NCBI GenBank assembly: GCA_007131295.1
Contig: SLQW01000014.1
Location: forward strand, 1-51,127
Source: Pseudomonadales bacterium
GTDB lineage: Bacteria > Pseudomonadota > Gammaproteobacteria > Pseudomonadales > Azotimanducaceae
Length of the DNA stretch: 51,127 nt
Direction: 5' to 3'
In this document: in pieces, positions 1-8,282 of the stretch
Layout of the letters: each line of letters begins with the position of its first letter
How positions within the stretch are numbered: position 1 is the first letter of the stretch
Notes under the pieces: model-generated
Database searches by the model: none
The model's input: only the letters and a program-made list of their open reading frames with translations
What the model was told of the DNA's origin: nothing
Position numbers and translations under genes: made by a program

Positions 1-48
1 AAAGATTTTGCGCGAAAATTACGATCTTAGCTAAGTCATTGATTTATA

Positions 49-124
<76 letters not shown>

Positions 125-182
125 CGAGCGCGAGGCGCGTATTTAACCGGGCGCATCCAGGGGGGTCAAGCAAGGCTCGAGA

Positions 183-458
183 TTACTCCTCGCTGGGAGG
201 CACGTAGCCTTCCGCTGCGTCGACGCTTTCCCCTGCCAGGAAGCTGTCCCGTTGTGCTTCCAAGTAGCGTCGTGCGTCGGCGTCCATGAGGTTCAAGTGG
301 CGTTCGTTGATCAGCATGGTCTGGTGGCGCGTCCACTCCTCCCATGCCTTGCGGGAGACGCTGTTGTAGATCTCCTCGCCTTTCGGACCCGGGAACGGCG
401 GCGCAGGCAGACCTTCGAGCTCTTCATGGTAACGACTGCAATGTACGGTTCTAGCCAC
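183..458 (-). CDS. yggX: Fe(2+)-trafficking / oxidative damage protection protein YggX
   Basis: 91 residues, the usual length for YggX, a small cytosolic protein linked to iron handling and protection of Fe-S enzymes from oxidants. The family's features are visible: the N-terminal RTVHC segment with its conserved cysteine at position 7, then IYNSVSRKAWEEW and HQTMLINERHLNLMD. The start is a GTG that overlaps the mutY stop by 8 nt, so the two are translationally coupled. The mutY-yggX pairing is conserved in gammaproteobacteria and is functionally sensible, because MutY carries a 4Fe-4S cluster. Product identity is secure. Confidence 0.96.
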   Translation of the reverse strand: MARTVHCSRYHEELEGLPAPPFPGPKGEEIYNSVSRKAWEEWTRHQTMLINERHLNLMDADARRYLEAQRDSFLAGESVDAAEGYVPPSEE

Positions 459-1701
459 CAGTGCTCTCTTCTTCAGTGGATGGACGCGCTAGATAGCGAA
501 CTACAGGGGCTGCCAAGCCTACGGCCTGAGCTGCGTCGACCGCAAACCAGGCATAGTCACCATCGGTCTCTCGCTTCGCTTCGCAGGAGTTTTGGATCTG
601 AGCACCCGGAGTCTGCAGCTTGTGGGTGTCCAGCAGTTGAAGATTTTGGGCAGACCGTCGGAGCGTTGCGTTTGGCGTGGACCAAGGTTTCGGTGATGGC
701 TCCTGCACAGAAGGCCCCCCTTCTGTCTCGGCCTTCCACTTGGCGAATTCGATCGTCAGCTTGAAGTGTGTGAATTGATGGCGCATCGAAGCAGGCGGCG
801 CGACCCCGGAAAGGGTACAGCCCGGTCGCAGTTGGGCGTCCAGAAGCGCTTCGGCGAATTCGGCAGAGGTCATATCGGCACTGCATTCCGGGAAGCACCA
901 CAGTCCTCCCCACACTCCATTGCGTGACCGTCGTTGGAGCAGAATGCGCCCGGAGCTGTCCTCCAGGACGATCATTTTCGTTTTGCGTTCTGGCAGCGTT
1001 CGCTTCGGCCGAGGCGCCGGACATTGTTCGATCCGCTGCTCCCTGAGGGCTATGCACTCATCGCTGAACGGGCATCGCTCGCATGCTGGTCGTCGCCGTG
1101 TGCACACCGTGGCGCCGAGATCCATGATGGCCTGCGTGTAGCCTGCGACATCTTTTGTCGGTGTCAGATCCTCGGCAAGCGACCACAACCTCGCCTCGAC
1201 GGACTTTGCCCCCGGCCATTCGTCGATTCCGTGAATGCGCGTAAGAACTCGCTTGACGTTGCCATCAAGAATCGCGGCCCGCTTGCCGAAAGCCAGAGCG
1301 GCTATGGCGCCGGCCGTGGATCGACCGATGCCAGGAAGTTTTACCAGTTCTTCGGGCTCCTGCGGCAGCTGGCCGTGGTGATGTTGCTCGAGCAAGCGAG
1401 CCGCCCTCCAGAGGTTACGCGCCCGGCGGTAGTAGCCCAGGCCTGTCCAAGCGGCGAGCACTGCGTCTTCAGGTGCGGCAGCGAGAACGCTCACTTCGGG
1501 AAAGCGCTCGATGAAGCGATTGAAGTACGGCACGACCGTCGCGACCTGGGTTTGCTGCAGCATGATTTCGGACACCCAAACCCGATAGGGGGTCGGATGA
1601 AGTGTCCAAGGGAGGTCGTGTCTGCCCTCCTTCGCGAACCACGCTAGCAGCATCGAGGCAAACGCCAGTGGTCTGTCGCGAAACGGCTCTACCGCTCGCA
1701 T
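451..1701 (-). CDS. mutY: A/G-specific adenine glycosylase MutY, with an unusual C-terminal insertion
   Basis: Removes adenine mispaired with 8-oxoguanine in base-excision repair. The glycosylase domain (about 1-220) has the catalytic-Glu segment SEIMLQQTQV, the helix-hairpin-helix LPGIGRSTAGAI and catalytic Asp in ILDGNVKRVL. The 4Fe-4S ligands follow as C-X6-C-X2-C-X5-C in CTRRRPACERCPFSDEC. A NUDIX-like 8-oxoG recognition domain forms the C-terminus. The ATG at 1701 fits the family N-terminus; the frame stays open upstream to 1800 but that part does not look like MutY. About 56 residues (roughly 325-380; nt 562-729) between the conserved strands ending KWKA and beginning YAWF are absent from typical MutY and include a copy of the dispersed TGGGTGTCCAG repeat. 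The enzyme is probably active, since the catalytic domain is intact. Confidence 0.95.
   Translation of the reverse strand: MRAVEPFRDRPLAFASMLLAWFAKEGRHDLPWTLHPTPYRVWVSEIMLQQTQVATVVPYFNRFIERFPEVSVLAAAPEDAVLAAWTGLGYYRRARNLWRAARLLEQHHHGQLPQEPEELVKLPGIGRSTAGAIAALAFGKRAAILDGNVKRVLTRIHGIDEWPGAKSVEARLWSLAEDLTPTKDVAGYTQAIMDLGATVCTRRRPACERCPFSDECIALREQRIEQCPAPRPKRTLPERKTKMIVLEDSSGRILLQRRSRNGVWGGLWCFPECSADMTSAEFAEALLDAQLRPGCTLSGVAPPASMRHQFTHFKLTIEFAKWKAETEGGPSVQEPSPKPWSTPNATLRRSAQNLQLLDTHKLQTPGAQIQNSCEAKRETDGDYAWFAVDAAQAVGLAAPVVRYLARPSTEEESTGG
562..729. repeat. In-frame insertion in mutY carrying a TGGGTGTCCAG repeat
   Basis: The stretch codes for a polar, low-complexity peptide that breaks the conserved C-terminal domain of MutY. 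It contains TGGGTGTCCAG at 623-633 and, in inverted orientation at 598-608, CTGAGCACCCG, which matches the complement of that core at 8 of 11 positions. The same inverted arrangement occurs perfectly inside trmL. Boundaries are estimated from where the protein stops resembling MutY, so they are good only to several codons. Confidence 0.55.
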
Positions 1702-1941
1702 GCTGTCACGCTTTCCGATTTCCCGACCCGCACGCGGGTGGACCACATTGGGGTAGCCAGCTTGCCTCCTAGAGCCGGCCTGGCCGCGCCTGCAGCCCAC
1801 CAGTTCGTGGCCGATCCAAGGCTCGAGCGAGGAGGTGAGTCGTGCGAATTCGAACTAGACTGCAAGTGATGACCCTTGCGCCGGACGCAGCAGGGAACAT
1901 GAGCCTCGGAAGGAAGCGCCGCATCCGGCAGGAAGCAATTC

Positions 1942-2193
1942 ATGTCCGACTATCGAATGGGAGACGATACACCGCCGATCTCGCGGCAACCAAATCGCGT
2001 CTACTGCGAGGGGGGGCGCTGGTTCTTCACGACGCGAGAGGGCAAACCGATGGGCCCTTTCGACTCGGAGGCCGAAGCATCGCAAGGCCTGCGGGATTTC
2101 ATCGAATTCATTGACCTCGCACCACTGGAAACGCTCGCATCGCTGACGTCGTCACTTACGCCGAAGGACGGGGAGGAGCGAGACGGGGATTGA
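1942..2193 (+). CDS. Small DUF6316-like protein
   Basis: 83 residues, predicted cytosolic, no signal peptide or membrane segment. The core RVYCEGGRWFFTTREG followed by MGPFDSEAEA resembles the small DUF6316 family of gammaproteobacteria, whose role is unknown. The C-terminal 20 residues are acidic and Ser/Thr-rich. The ATG is preceded by AGGAAG at good spacing. It stands alone between the divergent mutY and the next plus-strand gene, 109 nt downstream. The family call is from memory of the motif; no function can be given. Confidence 0.75.
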   Translation: MSDYRMGDDTPPISRQPNRVYCEGGRWFFTTREGKPMGPFDSEAEASQGLRDFIEFIDLAPLETLASLTSSLTPKDGEERDGD

Positions 2194-2302
2194 CCAGCTG
2201 CCCGGCACCGGATGGTGCTGGCAGATCGCCACCATTTCGCGGTGCCCCTGGGCTCGAATAGACTGCTTCTCTGCTGCACCGGTCGTGCAGCGAGGAGCGA
2301 AC

Positions 2303-3472
2303 GTGACAGGGAAAAGTGACGTTTTCGCGCAATGGCTGGGCCTGCTCCGATCGTGGCGTGGAGCCGTTGCAAGGGATGACGATGCGCACGAGACTGGAGG
2401 CAGGCGCAGTCTGTGCATGGTCGTAGGTTTCCTTGAGCCAAACCCTCCACCGTTCGCCCCTCTGGAATTTTGTTACGCGCCGACGGGCGTCGAGGCAGTC
2501 CGAAAACTCTATGAGAAGGGTGTCAGAGAGCGGCTCGAAGTGGTTGTCGTCGAGGAAGGGCTGCTGGATATCCCCGGACTCAATCTGCTCCGCCGCATTG
2601 GCGCCGAAGCGCCATCTGCATCCCGGATCCTCCTCCTTGACCCTGGCTATTTGACCTCTCCGCCCGATGAGCTGGCGGAGCTCGGGCTCGACGATACGTG
2701 GGTCATGCCCAAGGATGGACGCACTCTGGCGAAGCGCGTTCTTGGCCAACGTCAAAACCTCGCCAAAACCCGCGCTGTCTACCAACGTCTGGAAGCCCTC
2801 ACTCTCAATCTCGAGGATCTCGAGAAGCGGTACTTTCACGTGCGATCGGCCCGCGACCGTATCGCTCGCAATGTCCACGTCGCGCTAGCGGGCGATGACG
2901 CGCGCAGAGAAGGGATGCTCCGCTGGTGGCAGGGCTACCGCACCATAGTGCAACTGCGGGCAGGGTTCTGCTCACTCCGTCCGAAGCCGCTTCCCATCGT
3001 CGAGTTGCTCGGTCAGGTCCTGGCCGAAGAGGCGTTTGCCAGGTGGCCGTTTCCCGTCCGCATGCCGGCCGGGGTAGAAGTCTGGCTCGATTCGGTGTTG
3101 GCCGGGCCCATGACCCGGTCACTGTTCCGCGGCTTGCTGGAGGCGGCAGAGCCCTTCTCCAGAGTGCGCTGGGGGCGAATGCGCAGAGACCAGGATTGCG
3201 TAATCATCGAGTTGAAGGTCGAACCCATCCTCGAGTGCATCGAGGACATCGACGAACTCATCGAAGACCCGTTTGCGCGGCTACCAGATGGTCCGCTGCG
3301 GGAATTGAGTATCGACCTGCCTCTTGCTCACGAGATGCTGCAAGCCATGGGCGGAGGCCTGAAGGGGCGGATTGCCTATCGCGAACTGATCGTCGAATGG
3401 CGGTTGCCGCATCGGAGGCTGCACATGGCTCACCCGCTTGCGCACCCGCCGGGACCCCTCGGGCAGCCCTGA
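2303..3472 (+). CDS. Unrecognised protein: degenerate receiver-like domain plus degenerate histidine-kinase-like C-terminus
   Basis: About 389 residues, soluble. The first part (about 35-140) follows a response-regulator receiver pattern: strand LCMVVGFLEP, then LEVVVVEEGLLDIPG where the phospho-acceptor Asp would sit but Glu is found, then RILLLDPG and WVMPKDG, where the usual Lys-Pro is changed. A helical linker follows. The C-terminal part resembles a GHKL ATPase fold: a helix at RGLLEAAEPFS in place of the Asn-bearing N box, and a final PLAHEMLQAMGGGL...VEWRLP like the last G-box helix and strand. The Asn and glycine-rich loop needed for ATP are not visible. GTG at 2303 is chosen over GTG 2285 because GAGGAG lies just before it. 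It precedes hisB by 76 nt. It may be a phosphorylation-independent signalling or adaptor protein; this is inference only. Confidence 0.8.
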   Translation: MTGKSDVFAQWLGLLRSWRGAVARDDDAHETGGRRSLCMVVGFLEPNPPPFAPLEFCYAPTGVEAVRKLYEKGVRERLEVVVVEEGLLDIPGLNLLRRIGAEAPSASRILLLDPGYLTSPPDELAELGLDDTWVMPKDGRTLAKRVLGQRQNLAKTRAVYQRLEALTLNLEDLEKRYFHVRSARDRIARNVHVALAGDDARREGMLRWWQGYRTIVQLRAGFCSLRPKPLPIVELLGQVLAEEAFARWPFPVRMPAGVEVWLDSVLAGPMTRSLFRGLLEAAEPFSRVRWGRMRRDQDCVIIELKVEPILECIEDIDELIEDPFARLPDGPLRELSIDLPLAHEMLQAMGGGLKGRIAYRELIVEWRLPHRRLHMAHPLAHPPGPLGQP

Positions 3473-3491
3473 TCGTTGGCCCGTCCCGTTG

Positions 3492-3519
3492 TTGTCGAAT
3501 GTGGCTTGGCAGCTATAAT
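3492..3519 (+). promoter_or_regulatory. Sigma-70-type promoter for hisB-hisA
   Basis: TTGTCG (3492-3497) and a perfect TATAAT (3514-3519) are separated by 16 nt, 30 nt before the hisB start. The position suits a his transcript separate from the upstream gene. Confidence 0.6.
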
Positions 3520-3548
3520 CGCCGCCCGTTTGGGCTCTGGAGTCCGGC

Positions 3549-4142
3549 ATGTCCGCCCGTACTGCGACTGTCGCACGCGACACGCTCGAAACTCAGATTC
3601 AGGTCGCGATCAATCTTGACGGCGTCGGCGAAGGCCGACTCGATACGGGTGTTCCTTTTCTCGACCACATGCTGGATCAAATCGTGCGGCACGGTCTCAT
3701 AGACCTCGAGATCTCGGCGCGCGGTGATCTGGAGATCGACGCGCACCACACGGTCGAAGACATCGGTATCACCCTGGGGCAGGCGTTTGCCAAGGCTGTG
3801 GCAGACAAGCAGGGCGTTCGCCGCTACGGCCACGCCTACATTCCTCTGGACGAGGCCATGTCGCGAGTCGTGGTCGATCTTTCCGGCCGCCCCGGTCTGT
3901 TTTTCTGCGTGCCCTTCACTCGCGCCCTCATCGGTGGATTCGATGTCGATCTCTTGCGGGAATTCTTTCAGGGGTTCGTGAATCACGCCCGAGTTACGCT
4001 GCATGTCGACAACCTTCGTGGCGAGAATGCTCACCACCAGGCGGAGACGGTGTTCAAGGCCTTCGGTCGCGCCCTGCGGATGGCGGTGGAGCCCGATCCG
4101 CGTGCAGCTTCGTCGCTTCCTTCGACCAAGGGCGTCCTGTGA
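3549..4142 (+). CDS. hisB: Imidazoleglycerol-phosphate dehydratase HisB
   Basis: 197 residues, the length of a monofunctional HisB without the phosphatase domain fused to it in enterics. It dehydrates imidazoleglycerol phosphate to imidazole-acetol phosphate in histidine synthesis. The Mn-binding motifs are present twice: HHTVED near residue 65, and [15 protein letters not shown] near residue 160; the [14 protein letters not shown] segment is also typical. Its stop overlaps the hisA start by 4 nt (GTGA). In related gammaproteobacteria hisH normally sits between hisB and hisA; it is absent here. Confidence 0.97.
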   Translation: MSARTATVARDTLETQIQVAINLDGVGEGRLDTGVPFLDHMLDQIVRHGLIDLEISARGDLEIDAHHTVEDIGITLGQAFAKAVADKQGVRRYGHAYIPLDEAMSRVVVDLSGRPGLFFCVPFTRALIGGFDVDLLREFFQGFVNHARVTLHVDNLRGENAHHQAETVFKAFGRALRMAVEPDPRAASSLPSTKGVL

Positions 4143-4924
4143 GCGGCATGCGAGCAACCGGCCCAGAAACCACCCCCCGCCCGATACTGATTCCCGCCAT
4201 CGATCTCAAACAGGGTCGGTGCGTGCGCCTGCGGCAGGGCAGGATGGAGGATTCCACTGTCTATTCCGATGACCCGGTGGCGATGGCATTGCACTGGCAG
4301 TCGCTTGGGGCACCTCGCCTGCACGTGGTGGACCTCGATGGTGCGTTCGCTGGTCGACCAGTGAATCGAGACCTCATTGCGCGTATCTGTGCTGAGTTGA
4401 CCATTCCCGTTCAGCTGGGTGGCGGTATCCGGGACCGCGCCACGTTCGAGGCCTACCTCGAAGCCGGTGTTCGCTGGGGAATCGTCGGAACGCGGGCGGC
4501 CCGTGAGCCGGACTGGGCCATCGAACTCGCGGCCTCCTTTCCGGATCGATTGCTCGTCGGCATCGACGCCCGCGAGGGGCGGGTGGCCACTGAGGGATGG
4601 GCGGACACCACGACACTCACTGCCGTGGATCTGGCCCGCCGCTTCGAGGGTGCCGGTTGCGCGGGGATCGTTTACACCGACATCGAGCGTGACGGGATGC
4701 TCGTAGGCGTCAATCTCGCCGAGACCATTGCGCTGGCAGAGGCGATCGACCTGCCGGTCTATGCATCGGGAGGGCTTGCGTCCATCGATGGTGTGAAGGC
4801 TTTGGCGGCAGCTGTGCTGGAGTGTCGCGGGCGACTTGCCGGGGCCATCAGCGGCCGCGCGCTCTACGAAGGTGCTCTCGACTACAGTGCTGCGAGCCGG
4901 CTTCTGAGCGGCGAAACGGTCTGA
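4139..4924 (+). CDS. hisA: ProFAR isomerase HisA
   Basis: Catalyses the Amadori rearrangement of ProFAR to PRFAR in histidine synthesis. A TIM barrel with the N-terminal phosphate/acid segment [16 protein letters not shown], the first phosphate loop VQLGGGIRD, and the catalytic-Asp segment [10 protein letters not shown]. The GTG at 4139 overlaps the hisB stop by 4 nt; an ATG at 4148 is an alternative start. No hisF follows: the next gene is convergent yibQ with only a 32-nt gap. The partners HisH and HisF, which consume its product, must be coded elsewhere. Confidence 0.96.
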   Translation: MSGMRATGPETTPRPILIPAIDLKQGRCVRLRQGRMEDSTVYSDDPVAMALHWQSLGAPRLHVVDLDGAFAGRPVNRDLIARICAELTIPVQLGGGIRDRATFEAYLEAGVRWGIVGTRAAREPDWAIELAASFPDRLLVGIDAREGRVATEGWADTTTLTAVDLARRFEGAGCAGIVYTDIERDGMLVGVNLAETIALAEAIDLPVYASGGLASIDGVKALAAAVLECRGRLAGAISGRALYEGALDYSAASRLLSGETV

Positions 4925-4956
4925 TTCTGCCCAACCTCCGCCCACCTCTATCCGCT

Positions 4957-5766
4957 TCAGGGTGCCACGGTGTCCCGTATGGGCATTGCGGCCGTGGCGG
5001 ACCTCTCGGATTGCTTTCGGGTCGCGGTGAGCGTGGGTTCAGCGACCAGCGCCGATACCGGGACGAGTTCGACGCGGTCCATGATTTCCGGGAGCTTCGT
5101 CTCGAGGACGGCCAGCGTCACCGCGTGTGGATGGCCGATAGCAACCGCGTGTCCACGTTCTTCCGCCAAGCTGACTGCGGCCTCGAGCGCGCGCTCGATC
5201 GCTTGGGTGTCCAGAATGTTGTCGATGAAGACATCACGGCGGATCGCCGGGATCAGTGCGTCGCGCGCGCTGCTGTAGGCCACGCTGCGATGCGTGGTGC
5301 GGCTGTCGAGGAAGTACAGACCGCGTTCGGCGAGCTCGGACATGACCACCGCCATGGTGTTCTCGCAACGGGTCGCGAGGCTGCCCATATGGTTGGAAAC
5401 GCCACGGTGATAGGGAATTTCCTCTAGATTCGTTCGGAGCCTGTGCGTCAGCTCTGCTGGTGCCATGCGCGGCTGCAGGTAGCCCGTCCCCGGAGCCACG
5501 CCCGTTTCCGCCGCCATCGGCTGATGCAGCATGATTTCTATGCCATGGGTGTGGGCCCTGCGGGCCAGCTCGCTGCCCACTGGGGTTCCCGGCAGCACGG
5601 CGACCGTGATGGCCCCCGGTAGGGCCAGAACGCGCTCGCCGGCTCGCAGGTTCCAGCCGAGGTCATCGATCACCAGCGCAAGCCGGGGCCGCTCGTCTGC
5701 AGCGGTGACGCCTGAGGTGCTGCTCAACAAAACGGCCAGCAGGACTGACAGGAATGGTCGTTTCAT
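4957..5766 (-). CDS. yibQ: Divergent polysaccharide deacetylase, YibQ family
   Basis: 269 residues with an N-terminal signal peptide (about 1-22, MKRPFLSVLLAVLLSSTSG), so periplasmic. The NodB-like fold is shown by LALVIDDLG, IEIMLHQPM and GVSNHMGS, motifs that characterise the divergent YibQ group next to envC. Its start overlaps the ctpA stop by 4 nt, so it is the last gene of an envC-ctpA-yibQ run. The substrate of this family is not settled; the context suggests peptidoglycan or another envelope glycan. The CTTGGGTGTCCAG 13-mer at 5203-5214 codes for conserved-looking sequence here and is not an obvious insertion. Confidence 0.9.
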   Translation of the reverse strand: MKRPFLSVLLAVLLSSTSGVTAADERPRLALVIDDLGWNLRAGERVLALPGAITVAVLPGTPVGSELARRAHTHGIEIMLHQPMAAETGVAPGTGYLQPRMAPAELTHRLRTNLEEIPYHRGVSNHMGSLATRCENTMAVVMSELAERGLYFLDSRTTHRSVAYSSARDALIPAIRRDVFIDNILDTQAIERALEAAVSLAEERGHAVAIGHPHAVTLAVLETKLPEIMDRVELVPVSALVAEPTLTATRKQSERSATAAMPIRDTVAP

Positions 5767-7040
5767 TCCTGGCCACTGTCGCGGCGGCTCAGGAGGTGCA
5801 TACCCCGCAGAATGTTGAGCGCCTCCATGACCTGGCGATCATCAGTCACAGGCGCCGACACCTCGTCAGGCGGCGTCTCGTTGCCTCGCAGATGCCGTGG
5901 CAGATCGGACTCTCGCCTCACCCTGGCACTGTTCCGGCGTTCACTGGCGCCGGGATCGACGTGAATATCCGGAACGATGCCGTGGGCCTGAATCGACCGC
6001 CCCTCGGGCGTGTAATACAGCGCCGTGGTCAATTTGATGCCCCGCTCATCGGAGAGGGGCAGGATGGTCTGCACCGAACCCTTGCCGAAGCTCGGCGTTC
6101 CAAGAACCAGGGCTCGGCGATGGTCCTGCAGGGCACCCGCCACGATCTCCGCGGCACTGGCGGACCCTTCGTTGATCAGCACCACCAGCGGCACATCGGG
6201 CAGGCGATCCTGCCCGCTGGCCGAGTAGGACACCTGGGCGCTCGCCAGGCGTCCGCGCGTGTAAACGATGCGGCCCGTCTCGAGGAAGGCATCGGCCACG
6301 GCCACCGAGGCCTGCAGTACGCCGCCCGGGTTGTTGCGCAGATCCAGAATCAGGCCATGCAGGCCGGATGGCGACTGCTCTTCGAGTTCGGCAAGCGCTA
6401 TCAGGAGATCGTCACCGGTCCGGCTCTGGAACTGGGCAATACGCACGTAGCCGAAGCCGGGCTCGATCACGCGGCTCGAAATACTCGGAACCTCGATCCG
6501 TGCACGGATGAGGGACATTTCGATGAGCTCAGCGGCGCCCTCGCGACGCACGTCGAGTCGAACCTCGGTTCCAACCTCTCCGCGCATGGCATTGACGGCG
6601 TCGTCCAGGGACATTTCGCGTACCGGGCGATCATCGATCCGCACGATCAGGTCTCCGGGCTCGAGCCCTGCGCGCTGTGCTGGCGTGTCGTCCATCGGCG
6701 CAACGACCCGGACCCAGCCGTTCTCGCGGTCGACTTCCAGTCCGATGCCGCCGAATTCGCCCCGGGTGGACTCCTGCAGATTGCGAAAGGCCTCCTCGTC
6801 GAGATAGCTGGAGTGCGGATCGAGCTGGCTGAGCATCCCGCGGATGGCGCTCTCGAGCAGCGTCCGGTCATCCACGGGATCGACGTAGGCCGAGCGGATG
6901 CGGTCGAGCACCTCTGCAAACGCACGCAGCTCTTCCAGCGGCAGCCCGAGCTCCTCTTCAGAGGCGGCGGTCGGAACCGCATGGAGTGTGCACAGGACGA
7001 GCAGGGAGGCCAGCAGGCAGCGATGGAGTGGGCTGGGCAT
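5763..7040 (-). CDS. ctpA: Periplasmic carboxyl-terminal processing protease (S41 family, CtpA-type)
   Basis: 425 residues from ATG 7040; the frame is open upstream but the hydrophobic signal peptide (about 1-24) starts here. Domains in order: a short helical region, a PDZ domain (about 95-180, GGIGLEVDRENGW...GLEPGDLIVRIDD), then the S41 core with LILDLRNNPGG, the catalytic Ser in NEGSASAAEIVAG (293/295) and the catalytic Lys320 in TPSFGKGSVQ. This family trims C-termini of envelope proteins, including peptidoglycan hydrolases in Pseudomonas. The position between envC and yibQ, as in Pseudomonas, supports a cell-wall role. Confidence 0.94.
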   Translation of the reverse strand: MPSPLHRCLLASLLVLCTLHAVPTAASEEELGLPLEELRAFAEVLDRIRSAYVDPVDDRTLLESAIRGMLSQLDPHSSYLDEEAFRNLQESTRGEFGGIGLEVDRENGWVRVVAPMDDTPAQRAGLEPGDLIVRIDDRPVREMSLDDAVNAMRGEVGTEVRLDVRREGAAELIEMSLIRARIEVPSISSRVIEPGFGYVRIAQFQSRTGDDLLIALAELEEQSPSGLHGLILDLRNNPGGVLQASVAVADAFLETGRIVYTRGRLASAQVSYSASGQDRLPDVPLVVLINEGSASAAEIVAGALQDHRRALVLGTPSFGKGSVQTILPLSDERGIKLTTALYYTPEGRSIQAHGIVPDIHVDPGASERRNSARVRRESDLPRHLRGNETPPDEVSAPVTDDRQVMEALNILRGMHLLSRRDSGQE

Positions 7041-7137
7041 GACACTTGTGACCGTTGCTGCGAGGTCGGCAGGATGATCGCACTCAAGCGCTTTGCCGCC
7101 AAGCGTCGCGCGGTTCGGTCCGTAGCGCGAAGCTGAG

Positions 7138-8259
7138 TCAGGCGCGACTTGCCGGCCGGCACCAGCGACTCGGGTCCTCGGGCTGGCCGTTGCGCCGTAT
7201 TTCGAACCAGACCCCCGCCTGGCTGCTGCCGCCGGAGCGTCCTGCGGTCGCAAGTGGCTCACCCGCTTCGACGATGTCGCCTATGTTGCGCAGCAGCGAC
7301 TCGGCCTGAGCGTAGAGGCTCATGTAACCGCCGCCATGGTCGAGGATCACCAGCAGGCCGAGTCCCCGCATCCAGTCTGCGAACACCACTCGACCCGGGT
7401 GAATCGCCCGGACGGTGCTCCCGGGCTCGGCGGATAGCAGCACGCCCCCCGTGCGTCTGCCACTGCCGCGGCGCGTCTCGAAGGGCTCGATGAGGCGTCC
7501 GTCCACTGGCCAGGGGAGATTGCCGCGGCTGGCGACGAATGTCTCGCCGGTCGGGGCGACGACCTGGCGCGAAAGCCTTTCGAGGAGCTCCTCCAAGCGG
7601 GCCTGGTTCTGCATGAGCTCCGCCCGGCTGGCCTCGCGGGCGCCGATGTCGGCCTCGAGGCGCGCCAGACCACTCGCCTGCGCTTCGCGGGCGCTGTCGA
7701 GACGGCTCACTTGGGTGTCCAGGGTCTCGCGGTCGCGCTCGAGACGCTCCCGGGTCGCCGCCAGCTCGGCCTGACTGCGCTCGAGCTCCTGGCGATGCTC
7801 ACGATAGCTCTCCATCGCCGCAGCGCGGGTGCTCGCCAGACGCTCATGATAGGCGAGCAGGCGCGCTATGCGCTCCGGACTCTCGGCCTCCAGCAGTAGC
7901 TGCAGCGGTCCGCGGCGGCCGAGCAGCCAGGCCTGTCGGATGGTGGCTTGCACGGCTTCCCGGGCTTCCGCCTCCTGGCCTTGGAGCGTGACGATCTCGC
8001 GCTCCAGGGCGGTGGCACGTTCCCGATTGCGCTCGATTGCAGCGCGGGTCTCACGGGCGCGACCGGAGATTTCCGCGAGGCTGAGGTCGATGCGGCGAAG
8101 GTCGTCCTGCAGCGCCTCCCGGTCCCGCCGGGAGGAAGCCAGCCACTGGTCGATGCGCCCGATGTCCGCTTCGATGGCTTCGAGCTGCGCCCGCGGGTCC
8201 TCCGCTGCCAGCGCCCCGAGTGTCAGTAGACCGGCCAGGCACAGCGTCACCCGATGCAT
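7138..8259 (-). CDS. envC: EnvC-type murein hydrolase activator
   Basis: 373 residues from ATG 8259: a signal peptide (MHRVTLCLAGLLTLGALA), a long coiled coil (about 25-230, rich in heptads such as RLERDRETLDTQVSRL) and a LytM/M23-like domain (about 265-370). The LytM domain lacks the His/Asp metal ligands of active endopeptidases: the first motif reads VLLSAEPGSTVRAIHPG and the second GVWFEIRRNG, with Val-Trp in place of the usual His. As in E. coli EnvC, it should not cut peptidoglycan but activate an amidase at the division site in the periplasm. It follows gpmI by 23 nt. TGGGTGTCCAG occurs at 7712-7722 within the coil. Confidence 0.94.
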   Translation of the reverse strand: MHRVTLCLAGLLTLGALAAEDPRAQLEAIEADIGRIDQWLASSRRDREALQDDLRRIDLSLAEISGRARETRAAIERNRERATALEREIVTLQGQEAEAREAVQATIRQAWLLGRRGPLQLLLEAESPERIARLLAYHERLASTRAAAMESYREHRQELERSQAELAATRERLERDRETLDTQVSRLDSAREAQASGLARLEADIGAREASRAELMQNQARLEELLERLSRQVVAPTGETFVASRGNLPWPVDGRLIEPFETRRGSGRRTGGVLLSAEPGSTVRAIHPGRVVFADWMRGLGLLVILDHGGGYMSLYAQAESLLRNIGDIVEAGEPLATAGRSGGSSQAGVWFEIRRNGQPEDPSRWCRPASRA

Positions 8260-8282
8260 GGCGACGGCTCTCTTGGCCTCTT

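Noticed and set aside
1-48. AT-rich inverted repeats after tRNA-Phe as a terminator or att site
   Set aside because: The stem is only about 5 bp and no second copy of the tRNA end is present in the window.
5202-5214. Repeat copy in yibQ as a gene insertion
   Set aside because: The protein here follows the family without extra length; the motif may be present but there is no sign of an inserted segment. The same holds for the copies at 7712 and 16009.
5754-7136. 460-codon open frame on the plus strand
   Set aside because: Antisense to the CtpA-type protease with intact active site; no start context or domain.
7138-8259. EnvC as an active M23 endopeptidase
   Set aside because: The metal-binding His and Asp are missing, as in EnvC activators.
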